Below are positions 12,177-22,685 of a DNA stretch of 64,000 bases, one piece after another. Each line of letters begins with the position of its first letter. Position 1 is the first letter of the stretch. A program made the translations under genes and the position numbers. The notes beneath the pieces were generated by a model. The model was not told the DNA's origin and ran no database searches. It saw only the letters and a list, made by a program, of their open reading frames with translations. Origin of the DNA: Liriodendron chinense (lineage: Eukaryota > Streptophyta > Magnoliopsida > Magnoliales > Magnoliaceae); assembly GCA_003013855.2 (NCBI GenBank), contig PVNU02002748.1:1-64000 (forward strand), written 5' to 3'.

Positions 12177-12371
12177 AGCTCAATCGAGCTTCGATCCGAA
12201 TCAAGCCGAGCTTCGGCAAGCTTGTGTGCGACTTGAAATTGAAACGAGCTAGAGTAAGGCGCTCGGCTCTATTCGAAACCTTCATCCAAATCAAGTCGAA
12301 TCGAGCTAGAACGAGCTGAATCGAGCGAGCTAACCGAGCCAGCTCGATTCGTGCTGAGCTCTAACCGCATT

Positions 12372-12750
12372 GAACTCGTTTAGATGTTCAGCCACGCCCC
12401 CACCATCTCACATCTTCATGTTGAATAGCCGTTTCATAAGATGAACCTTGTTGGACGCTGAGGGTTTGTCATACATCATAGCTACAGCTTGCATTAATTC
12501 TTTTGTGGTCTTTACTGTGGATATATTAAAGGCGACACTCTTAAACAAAGAGAGTCGGATCGTTCCTAAAGCCTTCAGATCCATTAAAGCTCATTTATCA
12601 TCTACCATCTTCTTTGGTTTCTTCTCTTTTCCTTCTAGATGAATATATATAGAGGTCCTTCTGATACAGATAATCCTCCATCTGCATCTTCCAGAAGACA
12701 AAGTTTGGATCATCAAAGTTCTCAATTCGTGTCTTCCTTTCTTCCATCAT
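12372..12750 (-). pseudogene. copia-1 gag N-terminus
   Basis: The likely start is the double methionine at 12750/12747, giving MMEERKTRIENFDDPNFVF then WKMQMEDYLYQKDL, a typical TNT1-like gag start. It then loses frame; pieces such as KTTKELMQAV and NKVHLMKRLFN can be read further on in another frame. The coding continuity resumes at about 11439 beyond the hAT insertion. It starts about 25 bp inside the primer site. Confidence 0.88.
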
Positions 12751-12775
12751 TGCTCCCACTTGAACTAAACCAATA

Positions 12776-12787
12776 GCTCTGATACCA
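12776..12787 (-). promoter_or_regulatory. copia-1 primer binding site
   Basis: The minus strand reads TGGTATCAGAGC two bases inside the 5' LTR, complementary to the 3' end of plant initiator tRNA-Met. Confidence 0.92.
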
Positions 12788-12789
12788 GT

Positions 12790-13375
12790 TGTTGCGCAGC
12801 ACGCCAACAACGCCGGTGAACCGAGATCTAATATCCGGTCTCACCCACAAACGATAAACAAGAAGAAATAACAACGAGAAGCGGAATTGAAACAATCCAA
12901 CAAACCACAAGACAGAATTTACATGAAAAAACCTCAACGAGGGTAAAAAAACAGGGGTGCAAACTTCCACTATGAAGAAAACGAAGTTACAAGCAATACA
13001 TTTACCTTCTCCGATGCTCCCATGCACAGAGATGGTCCTTTTTGCTAACCCCTTCTCACTTTTTCACCTTGGACGTATAGAAAACCTAATAACCCACCTT
13101 AATCCCAAATTACACCCTTTTTCTAACATAACCAGAAAATAGAACCCAAAATAGAAAACCCCACGAAAGACTTCGCGTCCGGTCGGGCACCCGGTCAGGC
13201 TTGGTCGGGCGCTCGACTAATGCAAAACATGTCCAGCAAGCTACATAGAGAAAAGCCCGAATTTTGGGCGTCTGACCAAACCTGATCGGGCGACCGCCCT
13301 GGGAACCGGGCGCTCGGTTCACTGACCGTCGAGCACCCAACCAACTCATGGTGTGATTGGCTCCACACCTCAACA
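12790..13375 (-). repeat. copia-1 5' LTR
   Basis: Partner of 7251-7837, with the same termini TGTTGCGCAGCACGCC and CTCAACA on the plus strand. It should hold the element's promoter, but I could not place a convincing TATA box. Confidence 0.95.
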
Positions 13376-14369
13376 GACGGTGCAGCCCACTTGGATCACC
13401 CACCTTGCAGTTACAGTTACCTTATGCTTCATTTGGATATCTTGCATGCTTGTCGAGTTGGCATGTGTCTACGACTAGAGGTGTAGTGTGGGCTAGCGAA
13501 CCTCGTGCATTGCATGCATATCCATCCTGGGTAAAGAGCCTCGTATGCTAGTCTTTTTAACAAAGAGGGAATGCCCATGCTCATGGACCACATTGGAATT
13601 CTTCGTGCCATTGGAGATTTTAAAGATACGCTCCATCCATAGGGACCCACAATTTGGATGGTCTAGATAGCTGTGTGCCAGTACCACGTGAGGCTGATAA
13701 CTGATCAATCGTTTCTTAGTTTCTGAAAAACCCTTTGTATCTATGAGTTATTGTAAAATGCTCGGCCGAAAGAGAACAGGTTTTCTGTGTTTACAAGTGG
13801 ACCCGTTGTCCAGTGATTAAAATCATTGATAAGATCGACTCGCGTGGATAGCCCATGCCCTGCCTTCCTTCAGATGGGAAGATCCTAGACATTGAACATC
13901 TAGCCTTTCTTAGTTGAATGCGGACCATTGCTGGCATCTTCTTTCATAACCATGTATTTGTGTGATGCTCATTGGAGGGGGTAGGGCTTCCCAATCTAGG
14001 ATTAATTTTTCCCATGATCCATCCACAGCTGACCCTTTGATACCATTGATTTGGATAAAGAAAATGTGGGTCCCAGACAACTTGAGCTTGCTACACTATG
14101 TGATACCTCTCCTTCTATCATCATTTAAAAAGCAGGTGTGTTTGCTTTTCTAATTATAACAGTAATATAAAGTAAATGGGTCATCATTATAATTTTAAAG
14201 TGTTTGTTTAAACAAGAATTATAATTCACTTGTCAAATACCCTACTTTTAGGGGGTGTTTGCAAATGCAAGTAGATGGATGCAAGCAGGTAATTATTACA
14301 ATGTCCCTCCGATTGATACAAAGAGTATTTACTCATTCAAAAAAGGATAGCCATACATTTGTAGGATTC

Positions 14370-14655
14370 ATTGTGATCTCAGTGCCATATCCAAGCCGTC
14401 CATCTATTTTACCATAACATTTCAGAGAATGAGCCCAAAAATAAGATATATCCAAAGCTCAAGTGGGCCACACTATAGGAAATCGTTGTTATAAATGATT
14501 TTTATAGCATATATTCAAACCACTATTTCATGTGGCGTGGTCCACAGCTCTGGATTTGCCTCAATTTTGGGTCCGTGCCCTAAAATCACCTTGCAAAATG
14601 GATGGATGGTATGGATAATCCACATGTATCACAGTAGGCCCCACAAAAACAAAAC
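14370..14655. mobile_element. Short, diverged Mutator-like MITE copy
   Basis: It has the internal modules of the common family in order: CCGTCCATCTATTTTACC, GAGCCCAAAAAT, a short deleted middle, GGCGTGGTCCAC, CTCAATTTTGGGTCC and AGGCCCCAC. The ends and target duplication are not clear. Confidence 0.6.
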
Positions 14656-14766
14656 TATCATTATGAGAAATTGTAATCGCTATCATTTTCATAGTGATTT
14701 TGGATTGAAAAGAATAATAATAGAAAACTCAACATTGTAGTCAAATATAAATGGTGTCTGTAGTAA

Positions 14767-14868
14767 AAGTAAGTAATCATTACCTATGTCACCATGCTGC
14801 GATAAAAAGTAAGTAATCATTATCTATGTCACCATGCTGCGATAAAAAGTAAGTAATCATTATCTATT
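14767..14868. repeat. 40-bp tandem repeat, about 2.5 copies
   Basis: AAGTAAGTAATCATTA recurs at 14767, 14807 and 14847, with CACCATGCTGCGATAAA between the copies. It is nearly identical, so probably recent. Confidence 0.9.
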
Positions 14869-15587
14869 CCTAGTTATTTACAGTTGTAATTGACTCATAC
14901 GCTCACCTATAAGAATCCAGAATTACCACCATGGGCTCATTATATGAACGTTTTGGATTAGTGTAACATGGACCTAACTTGTACAAACTTAAAGCCTGAA
15001 CTTCCTCCTGTACAAACTCTTACCAGAGCATTTTTTTTATGGGGGAATTATTTAATACTCTGGCATTGTATGACCCTTGATATGCGGGTACTAAGAAATT
15101 GTGCACATGGCATCGACCTAATTCAAATTCAGCTAATTAAATCAATATGGAACCCACCATTTCTAAGTTACGTTCTCAATATCGGAATGGTTGAATAATC
15201 CTAACCTTTGAATAAGTTACACTTGCTTGGTTTGATATCTTTCATTTTCAGCTGTCCACTAACATCCACTGATTTCATAATCATATAGTCAAAGAAGTGT
15301 AATTTTTTGTTCATGAAACATCTAATTTGTTCCTGTAATTTGGAAAGATTGAATCCTTACATGCCACGTAATGCAATTTCTAATTAATTTCTCAGTACAC
15401 GTTTATCATCCATCAATATCACTATCACCATCACCATTGTCATGATTTAAGAAATTTGAGGGATCAATGCACCTATCCGCAGGCATCAACAATGATGTCT
15501 TTGGCTAGTGAGTAGTGATAAGCTCTGACTTCTCCCATCAACATCTGCCATTAGTCCAAGCTTTCTTCTCGTCCGTCCATGTAGCTT

Positions 15588-16424
15588 TCTTTTTTTTCTT
15601 TTTTTTGTGTGTGTGTGTGTGTGTTAGTCATGCAACGCACCCACCCTGACCTGCACAACGCACCCACACAGTTAGTCACCCATGCATCCACCAACCGGTG
15701 GGGTTAGTGTATATTTGATGTAGGGGAAGAACTCCATGATCGAGGGCGTGGATCACGCAAGTTCCTGCGGGAGATGGATAGGAAGAAAAACAAGAGGAAA
15801 CTAAGGAATTTTCAATTTTGGAGTTTCAACCAAAATAGAAAATTGTTATTCTCATTTTTAGATTTTGGCCCAACTCGTGGGACACATCTTGATCATTTAT
15901 AATGATCTGTTCCATCCATTTTATAGATCTGCTCGACGCCGAAAAAACTCAATAAGTTTCACGTCAATCCGAATTACGGATTGATCGTGGTGTCCAAAAT
16001 GGTACGAACTATTCAAAAAGTTCTGAATTCCGCTTACTAAAACTGAAGATAGTCCAGGTAGCCCACTACTATTGATATGGAGAATTTGAGCCTACCGTCT
16101 TGAAGAGTATGTCGATATCAGTAAAACTACAAAATTTTGTAGCAATTAGATACTTAGATTACTCGTATCAGCGAAAGGAAGACGGTGCCCGACAGGCGTT
16201 ATACAAGCAAGATAATTATGTTTATTTTACTATTCATTCAATCTGGATTCAAGAAACACTTGGTTAGGAAGACGATGGTCGACCTACCATGTCCTCCTTG
16301 CGTTAATCTCCTTAGCATTTCGAACCTGAGACCTACTGTTGAAACGCCAAAGCATTTTCCTACTGGGCTAGCAGGCAAGACCTGCTGTAGAACTTGAGAC
16401 CTACTGTTGAAACACCTTAGCATT
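15588..16424 (-). mobile_element. Retroposed insertion with 15-bp target duplication, SINE-like head
   Basis: The 15 bases CCGTCCATGTAGCTT occur on both sides (15573-15587 and 16425-16439). Unit A near 5110 is uninterrupted there, so this is a clean insertion. The left end is T-rich followed by (GT)n, like a 3' tail read on the minus strand. The right end has tRNA-like boxes on the minus strand, TAGCCCAGTAGG and CAGGTTCGAAAT. A GTTAGTCATGCAACGCACCC block is shared with the insertion near 45490. The middle (about 15715-16200) is unidentified and may be a second insertion. Confidence 0.7.
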
Positions 16425-16794
16425 CCGTCCATGTAGCTTGATGAGTCCCCAATAGTATACATGGCAGACTTCCTAGCCCAGTTTCAACTCCTTCCATATA
16501 CGGCACATGTGCCAACCTGACAAGTATGTGGAACATTGGAGCCACCCATAACATGGCCCCCACCATGATGATGACTATACGAATAAAATAAAAATAAGGC
16601 CGGTCCACTAATCAAGCAGACAATGCCTTCCATTTAGTCCAGGCCCGTGACCAGATCAATGTAGGTTAAGCTTTTACAAATTTATTTTTGGGGCCCACAT
16701 GATATGTGCATGACATCCGGACGGTTCATCATATCTGTCCCCTTATGTTCTTCTTCGTGCCTATCCTCATGTAAAATCATGCTGTTTTCCTTTC

Positions 16795-16950
16795 ATCTAT
16801 GTCGGTGTTAACTTACAAACAGGTTGGATCTCAAATAAACATCATGGTGGGCCCTAGGAAGGCTTCAACGGTGATCATCACTGTCCCCTCTATTTTCTGT
16901 GGTGGGGTCCACTTGACCTTTGGATCTGACTATCCATTTTCTGCATGGCC
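16795..16950. mobile_element. Partial Mutator-like MITE
   Basis: It holds only the middle modules of the common family (ACAGGTTGGAT, AATAAACATCATGGTGGGCC, GTGGTGGGGTCCACTTGA, TTTGGATCTGAC). No ends are seen. Confidence 0.6.
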
Positions 16951-16959
16951 CATCTTTTT

Positions 16960-17085
16960 TTTTTTATGGGTTAGATCACACACCCCACCCCCACTATGGG
17001 AATCGATACATGACCTCTGTTTTGAAAGGAGGCTATCTTCACTCAGTCTGCCACTTGAGCTATGGACCTGGGTGTTCTGGATCGC
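16960..17085 (-). mobile_element. tRNA-derived SINE
   Basis: On the minus strand an A-box-like TAGCTCAAGTGG (near 17050-17066) is followed about 45 bp on by a B-box-like TATCGATTCCC (near 16998-17008), then a GGGGGTGGGGTGTGTG tail module. The same modules occur in the copies at 33325 and 34485. Confidence 0.65.
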
Positions 17086-17299
17086 CCATCTGACTTAATA
17101 ATTTAACTGGCCTCAAGATGGTATGTATCTGCTTGTAGAAGTGGAAGTGTGGGCCAGCAAACCTCATGCATTGCATGCACATCCATACCTAGTAAAAAAA
17201 GCCTCACATGCTACTAAAGCTAGTATTCATAACGAAGAGGGCATGCCCATGCTGATGGACCACATTGAAATTCTTAGTGCCATTAGAAATTTGTGGCCG

Positions 17300-17519
17300 T
17301 TATCCAAAAAGCATTTATTAAAGTAGCTAAAGATAAGAAGAGATCAAGAGACCCAAGAAGTATGAATCCACGTGGCATGTGTGGGTGATGATCTGAACCG
17401 TTTATTCAGCAGGGACAGACAAAACAATGACTTGGTCATCGACCAAAGATCATGCGGGATCATATATGGAGTTTAAGATGAATCAACGGTTTGGATCATC
17501 ATATGGACCACATGAGTTT

Positions 17520-17558
<39 letters not shown>

Positions 17559-18165
17559 CTAGTACGTGTTGTCACATGCTTGAGCACATGCAATGTTAAT
17601 ATGCTCCGTCTGGTAGTCCGCAGACTACTGAAGTGAATTTGTAGTTCTGATAGCTGGTCCACGTATATGGATGATCCGAACCGTTCATTTGGTAGAACTT
17701 TGCAATTTTTGAATGGTTCAGATCAAGCTTACCGAAAATTAGAATCACATATGGGACCATGAACAGTTCTCTTTTCTGTAAAGATGATCCTAACCATTCA
17801 AAATACGGACTTGAGTTACTTTGCCGCATTGCCTATACATGGTGGGACCTATCTTCTGAAGTGGGTCATGCACTGACCCACATGGCCAGCTGGCAGACTG
17901 CCGTTTCATTTCAGTCGTCCGAGGTTTGCGGGCCTTATTCCCCGTTTTGTCCTGGACCATATGTTGTTGCCTGTCCTGTATCTAGCAAATATCTCATGTG
18001 CACCTCACGTGCCCTCGTGGGTCCAGAGCATGCGCATGGGCCGCCTTGCTCCTTTTGCTTCTACTGGAAGTGCGTAGGTGGGATCCACCACGCGGATCAG
18101 CATGTTACAATTTAGCTAAAGATTCGGGTGGAGTGAGTCGGATAGGGTCATAGTAAGCTAAGCCC
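17300..18165. other. Non-coding stretch between the two duplications
   Basis: No gene is recognised. Two similar blocks (around 17390-17520 and 17660-17770) share CCGTTCATTTGG-type words, suggesting a diverged repeat. A (CT)n run is at 17522. Confidence 0.4.
17522..17555. repeat. (CT)n microsatellite
   Basis: Seventeen uninterrupted CT units. Confidence 0.95.
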
Positions 18166-19540
18166 GGCCCATTTAGTAAGTAGGATAAGAATTCCGGCGG
18201 AATCCTAATTATTCTTATTATTCAATCAAACATGAGGCTACATGTGTTAACGAATGGCTCTTGTTTAGTCAAATGTGTGTGATTAAGATAGTGTGGCATG
18301 CTAGAGTCGACTCGAGTTTGATTAAATGCTTACAACTGCAAGCGCCAAATCAATCGTAAGATCAGACTTGTGAAAGTTGATATGGCTGTTCAGTCACCAA
18401 TTTTGTAGCGATTAGACAATTTAGAAGGATAGGGTTAGTCGTTATGAATGGATTTTTTTTTATCTTAAACTAAGGACTTTTCTTTAAACGGTAATCGCGG
18501 GCCTCAAGTTACTCAGTAATGCAATAATGCATGGAAAAAATAAAAAACTATAAGTTAAATCACCGATTTTACTAATTTATAATGAAGATCAGTACATTTA
18601 GCGATGAAATAAAATGAATAGAGAAATTAAAAAAATATAAATATCTATGACTGCCTATATGAGCAAACAATCAGGGTGAATGGTCAATAGGATGTGATCA
18701 AGATGTGATCTTCAAACAAGGACTCGATCGGTTGATCAGAGATTTGAGGACGGTAGGTTATGGATATTTACACTAATCCTAAATGTACTACAGCAATGAA
18801 ACTAGGTAGCAACGAACTAAGCTAATCTAAACTCTAGATGTTCTACAACGGGATTAGACAGAAGTGGAGAAACTAAGGCAAAAACTAAAATAAACAACAT
18901 TGCATTGTGAGATGTTGTGTGTGATGGCTTAATTAATGCCTTAAGCTTTTCATCGATTGTTGCTTATAAAGGCTTCTGAGAGACGGTGGCCTTGTATAAA
19001 ATTCTCCACCATGAGAGATTTGGATGATCAACCGTATGAATTTTCTTGATTTTTCACATAAGCGTGACCAATTATATCAGGCCACGTGTACAAAAAAAGA
19101 ATATGTAAGACTCTTGTTATTCCAATCGTGCACCATCCATAGGAATCTTTATTAGAGTCTTAATATGATCGGACTCGTTCCTTTTGCAGAGTTCCTTTTT
19201 TTACGGATTCTTGCTTTGTAGAGAGTTATTTTTCCTAAACTTTAGTCTTGATCTTCCCAACACGCCTGGCATGGCTGCCACATGACACCTTATGGACCCT
19301 TTGATTTGGCTATGATCAACTGGGTGTAAACATCTATTACCATTATTACATTGTGAGTCCATCCAACCTACTCAAAATCCATCAATCACAAGCCACAATC
19401 GATCCAATCCATTTAACTATAATCATGTTGGATTTGAGTCATTCGACTAACTTGATCATACTTAAGACAACACACTTGATCATACTTAAGACAACCCAAC
19501 TCATGTTTAAAAAGTAGATATAAGGCAAAAGCTAAATTAG

Positions 19541-19640
19541 TAAATGCATACACCTAGAACATACACTATATTAGCTGGGAGTTTGTTTGCAATGCATACA
19601 CCAAGGACATACACTATATTAGCTGGTGTTTGCAATGCAG
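19541..19640. repeat. Local tandem duplication of about 50 bp
   Basis: AATGCATACACC followed by ACATACACTATATTAGCTGG occurs twice, at 19541 and 19591, but only once in segment 2 near 30162. Confidence 0.85.
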
Positions 19641-20074
19641 ATGCTAGGCGTCAACAAGCCAAGTTACAAGCTAAGTTAGGGTTGGGCAAAGTTGTGTTCG
19701 AGCACACTTACACTATTCAACATAAGTGCTGGTTTGACTCATGCCTGTGACAAGCTAAAATAGTCAAGCCCAAGCTTAGTTTGAAATTTTTGTGAGTAAA
19801 ATTTAAGTCATTTAAACACTTATTACTAGTGAAATCAGAACAACTCTTTGTTAGGTAATTAGATTATTTATCAGTTTTATCTTCTAATAATCAAAGTTCT
19901 TAAATTTAATTATAAAAAAAAAAAAAAAAAATCGAAAACCTGCTCCTCTTATAGAATACAATTACTTTTATATTTTGAAAATTCAAGTGGATATTCAACT
20001 AGGTTAGATTGTCCCCAAGACTTGAATTAACTAAATATTTAATAATTAAATTAAGAAGTTTCTAAATTGGTTCC

Positions 20075-20191
20075 TAGGGCTATCAACGGGCTGAGCCTAG
20101 GGTAGGTCTCAGCTAGATTTTGAACTATTTGAGCTGGGCTTATTCAAAAATCTGATTTTTCAAGCCTGAGTCCGGCCCATTGACACCCCCA
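20075..20191. mobile_element. 117-bp hAT-type MITE
   Basis: Begins TAGGGCTATCAACGGGC and ends GGCCCATTGACACCCCCA, imperfect terminal inverted repeats. Flanks TTGGTTCC and ATGGTTCC match at 7 of 8 bases, as expected of a hAT target duplication. The copy in segment 2 is at about 30647-30763. Confidence 0.7.
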
Positions 20192-20598
20192 ATGGTTCCT
20201 TGCATGAGCATGGGAGTACACTAGTTCCTTGCATGAGCATGGGAGCCCCTGCATGAATATGGCTGCATAGAAGAATATATATCATATAATGAGTATAAAA
20301 GAAATGGATTGCGTAGGAGCCCTGCAGCTTTTACAGTATACAGAGATTTCATGTTCCAACTAGGCCAGGGGCCACGGTATTGTAATCCAGACCATTGGTT
20401 TATTGTGTCCCAGCATGCTAAAAGAATCTTCAAGATTGGAAGATCAAATTGATGATATAAGGACTATCCTCAATTGAACGTGGACCGTTATATTCCACTT
20501 CTTAACCTATCTATATGTAGGTAATAACAAATGAGAAGGTTAAAATTTTTCTTTTAAGGACGTTTCTGAGACATAGCCCTTCCACGACAGGACAGAAG

Positions 20599-21061
20599 TA
20601 GAGCTGTGCACGAGCCAAGTTAGCTCGGTTAGCTCGCTCGATTCAAAGGTTGGGTTCAAACCAAGCCGAGCTATTTTTCCAAGCTCGAAATGATTTTCAA
20701 GCCAAGTTCGATTCAGCTCGGCTCGACTCGACTCAGCTGACTTAGTTGGAAAAATATGTTTTTTAGTCCCACATTGGAAGTAAGCTAGGAAATGAGAGGT
20801 GAAACTCTCTATAAAAGTAAGTGGGGATGTAAATGGGCTTTGGGCCTAATTTTTAATAGTTTTAGGCTTGGCTGGGTTGGGCCTATTTAAGATTTTATTC
20901 TCTTCAGGCTTGAATTCAGCTCAAATTAGGCTCGAAGTCGGCTCGAACCAGCTCAAAATGTCAGTCTAACTCGGTGGCCGAGCTGAGCCAAACACTAGCT
21001 AAGCTATTCATTGACCGAGCCTAGCTCGAACATGGCTGAGCTCGGCTCATGCTCAGCTCTA
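20599..21061 (-). mobile_element. Non-autonomous hAT element, 463 bp
   Basis: It begins TAGAGCTGTGCACGAGCC and ends GGCTCATGCTCAGCTCTA, with a perfect 8-bp target duplication GACAGAAG (20591-20598 and 21062-21069). Its left end matches the right end of the large hAT (TTAGCTCGGTTAGCTCGCTC), so it lies in the opposite orientation. The centre, with TTCCAACTAAGTCAGC on its reverse strand, is shared with the 1178 copy but not seen in the large element. It therefore belongs to a separate deletion-derivative subfamily. No coding sequence. Confidence 0.93.
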
Positions 21062-22685
21062 GACAGAAGAGACCTATGGTTTAGAGTCGACCAGGCAGGG
21101 TCCAGTTAAGTTCAGCCCAAGCTCAAGCTGGTAATACAAGTTGCAGGCATGAGATCTAACCTAAGCTGGGATGGCCCAACTTTTCTAGGCCCACCCCTGA
21201 CCCAATGAAAAGTCCCCACCATGGCCTGATCAAGCCCATTGGCCAAGGATCTTGACACAATCCCCATCTGATTACTAATCAGGCCTGAACTTTGACCTGG
21301 TCCAATCAACCTGATTGAGTAATTTGGGCCCAAAACTAGCTTTCAATGGACCCAATGACCCAACTGGTCTGGCCCACTTAGAAAATGGGCCATTGAGTAA
21401 ACATATCGAGCTAAGATCTTGACCAAGTCCAATCTGACCCATTCACATGAAGCTTATCGGCTGTAACAGTAAAGTGTTAAACCCCCAAAGTTTTGAGTGG
21501 TGCTAATGGGCTTGAAAATGAAGGCCCACTTAGTAAACGGGGAGTTTAGCACATGGGTCCGAGTGGGCTAAAGGCTTAAGTTATAAAGTCACTGGATCGG
21601 GCTCTGGTTGTGTTTCATGGATTGTTGGTAGGGGTTGGATTTTAAATTCCTGGCCCATTTGATTGAGGGTTAGGCTTGGCTCTAGTAAACAAGTCGACCT
21701 TGGTTGAGCCCGACCACACCCACAAGCACCTCTTGCCACCATGGTTTTAGGACTCAGGTGTGTCTTGTGCAAGTCATCTAGTCAACCTAGACTCAATAAC
21801 CCTGTTTGATTCAATACCACATGCATGCAAACCCAAGAACCGAAAGTTTTTCATTGAATGTGATTGAATATAAAAGACCGAGATTAGAATAATGCGCCAC
21901 CAATGTTTATATATTTAGGGCCCTTTTGGATTGTAAGTTACTTAAGATAAGTTACTTATCTTGGTTTTTACTTATCAAGTAGATAAGTATGTTTGGTAAA
22001 CAACATACTTATCAGCCAATAAGTAAATAAGTATGTTTGGTAATAACACATTGATAAGTAACCTTTTGAAAGAAAATTTCAAATCTACATATAATAAGCA
22101 ACATATTGACATGAAAGGAAAAGGCTAAGGGCCCGTTTGGATTGTAAGTTACTTAAGATAAGCTACTTATCAGATAAGTTACATATCTTGGTTTTTACTT
22201 GATAAGTATGTTCGGTAAACAACATACTTATCAGCTAATAAGTAAATAAGTATGTTTGGTAATAGCACATTGATAAGTAACCTTTGGAAAGAAAATTTCA
22301 AATCTACATATAAGAAGCAACATATTGACATGAAAAGAAAAAGGCTAAGCATTGAGGCAGTTTTCCCAACACAATGAGCTTTTCTAATCCCCATGCGTGC
22401 ACTAAAACTCATGTACATACCATGCATGTGCTAGCATAGCACGATTGGTCTGAGATACATTCCATCCATTAGAACAGGACCACTATATGGATGCCCTGGC
22501 ACAAGAATCAGGTTGATCCACTGGTTAGGTGGGCCACAGTCCGCAAAACAAATGTATGGCTCTGGAATACTTGGCTGAAGTTTTCTAACCCATTCACTTG
22601 TTTCCAATATTCGGTCCACATTGTGAGTGGACTAGAACCATTTTTGGGAAAGATGTAGAAGATCAGATCAACCTGATTGGGGGAT

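Larger units (their letters stand above)
11448..12363 (+). mobile_element. Non-autonomous hAT element, 916 bp, inside copia-1 gag
   Basis: Begins TAGAGCTAAGCACGAGCC and ends GATTCGTGCTGAGCTCTA. Both arms match the ends of the 4767-bp hAT at 57722-62488, including GGTCACTGAGTGGCCTAGC on the left and AATCGAGCGAGCTAACCGAG on the right. The GC-rich (CT)n-bearing internal part near the right end is also shared, so this is an internal-deletion derivative lacking the transposase. The flanks ACTATATT and ACCGCATT agree at 5 of 8 positions and differ only by transitions. Gag sequence reads on across the insertion point. Confidence 0.92.
7251..13375 (-). mobile_element. copia-1: degenerate Ty1/copia LTR retrotransposon (TNT1-like)
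   Basis: Two LTRs of 587 and 586 bp (7251-7837 and 12790-13375) flank a decayed gag-pol on the minus strand. The LTRs read TGTTGAGGTGTG to GCGCAACA on the coding strand. A TGGTATCAGAGC primer site lies next to the 5' LTR and a purine tract next to the 3' LTR. Domain order is gag, zinc knuckle, protease, integrase, reverse transcriptase, RNase H, which is the copia order (integrase before reverse transcriptase). A 916-bp hAT derivative interrupts gag. Many stops, frameshifts and lost catalytic residues show that it is dead. The flanking GAGGG and GACGG match at 4 of 5 bases as a target duplication. Confidence 0.95.
13615..17290. repeat. Duplicated unit B (partner 2690-6830 and 13450-13614)
   Basis: Collinear with unit A over most of its length. 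Its last part (about 17130-17290, with CATTGCATGCACATCCAT and GGCATGCCCATGCT) matches 13470-13614 just before its start. This is what is expected of a head-to-tail duplication whose junction lies near 13614. Private insertions are at 15588-16424 and a SINE at about 16960-17085. No gene is recognised. Confidence 0.72.
18166..21917. repeat. Segment 1 of a 3.85-kb duplication (main part)
   Basis: From GGCCCATTTAGTAAG onward it is collinear and highly similar to segment 2 (28751-32585); the rest of this copy continues at 28393-28510 beyond the Harbinger-type cluster. Both copies share a 117-bp MITE and a hAT derivative, so those insertions are older than the duplication. Differences include a 45-bp block present only in segment 2 near 29835 and a local duplication present only here near 19545-19640. 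No protein family is recognised. A minus-strand CTATATAAGC motif in segment 2 reads CTTTATAAGC here, so LTR-like promoter sequence is possible. Confidence 0.9.

Noticed and set aside
12040..12294. Open frames on both strands across the (TA)n tract
   Set aside because: They consist mainly of alternating Tyr-Ile from the microsatellite and have no domain.
22179..22619. Minus-strand frames repeated at 22431 and 27659
   Set aside because: They recur because they lie in copies of the same non-coding MITE.
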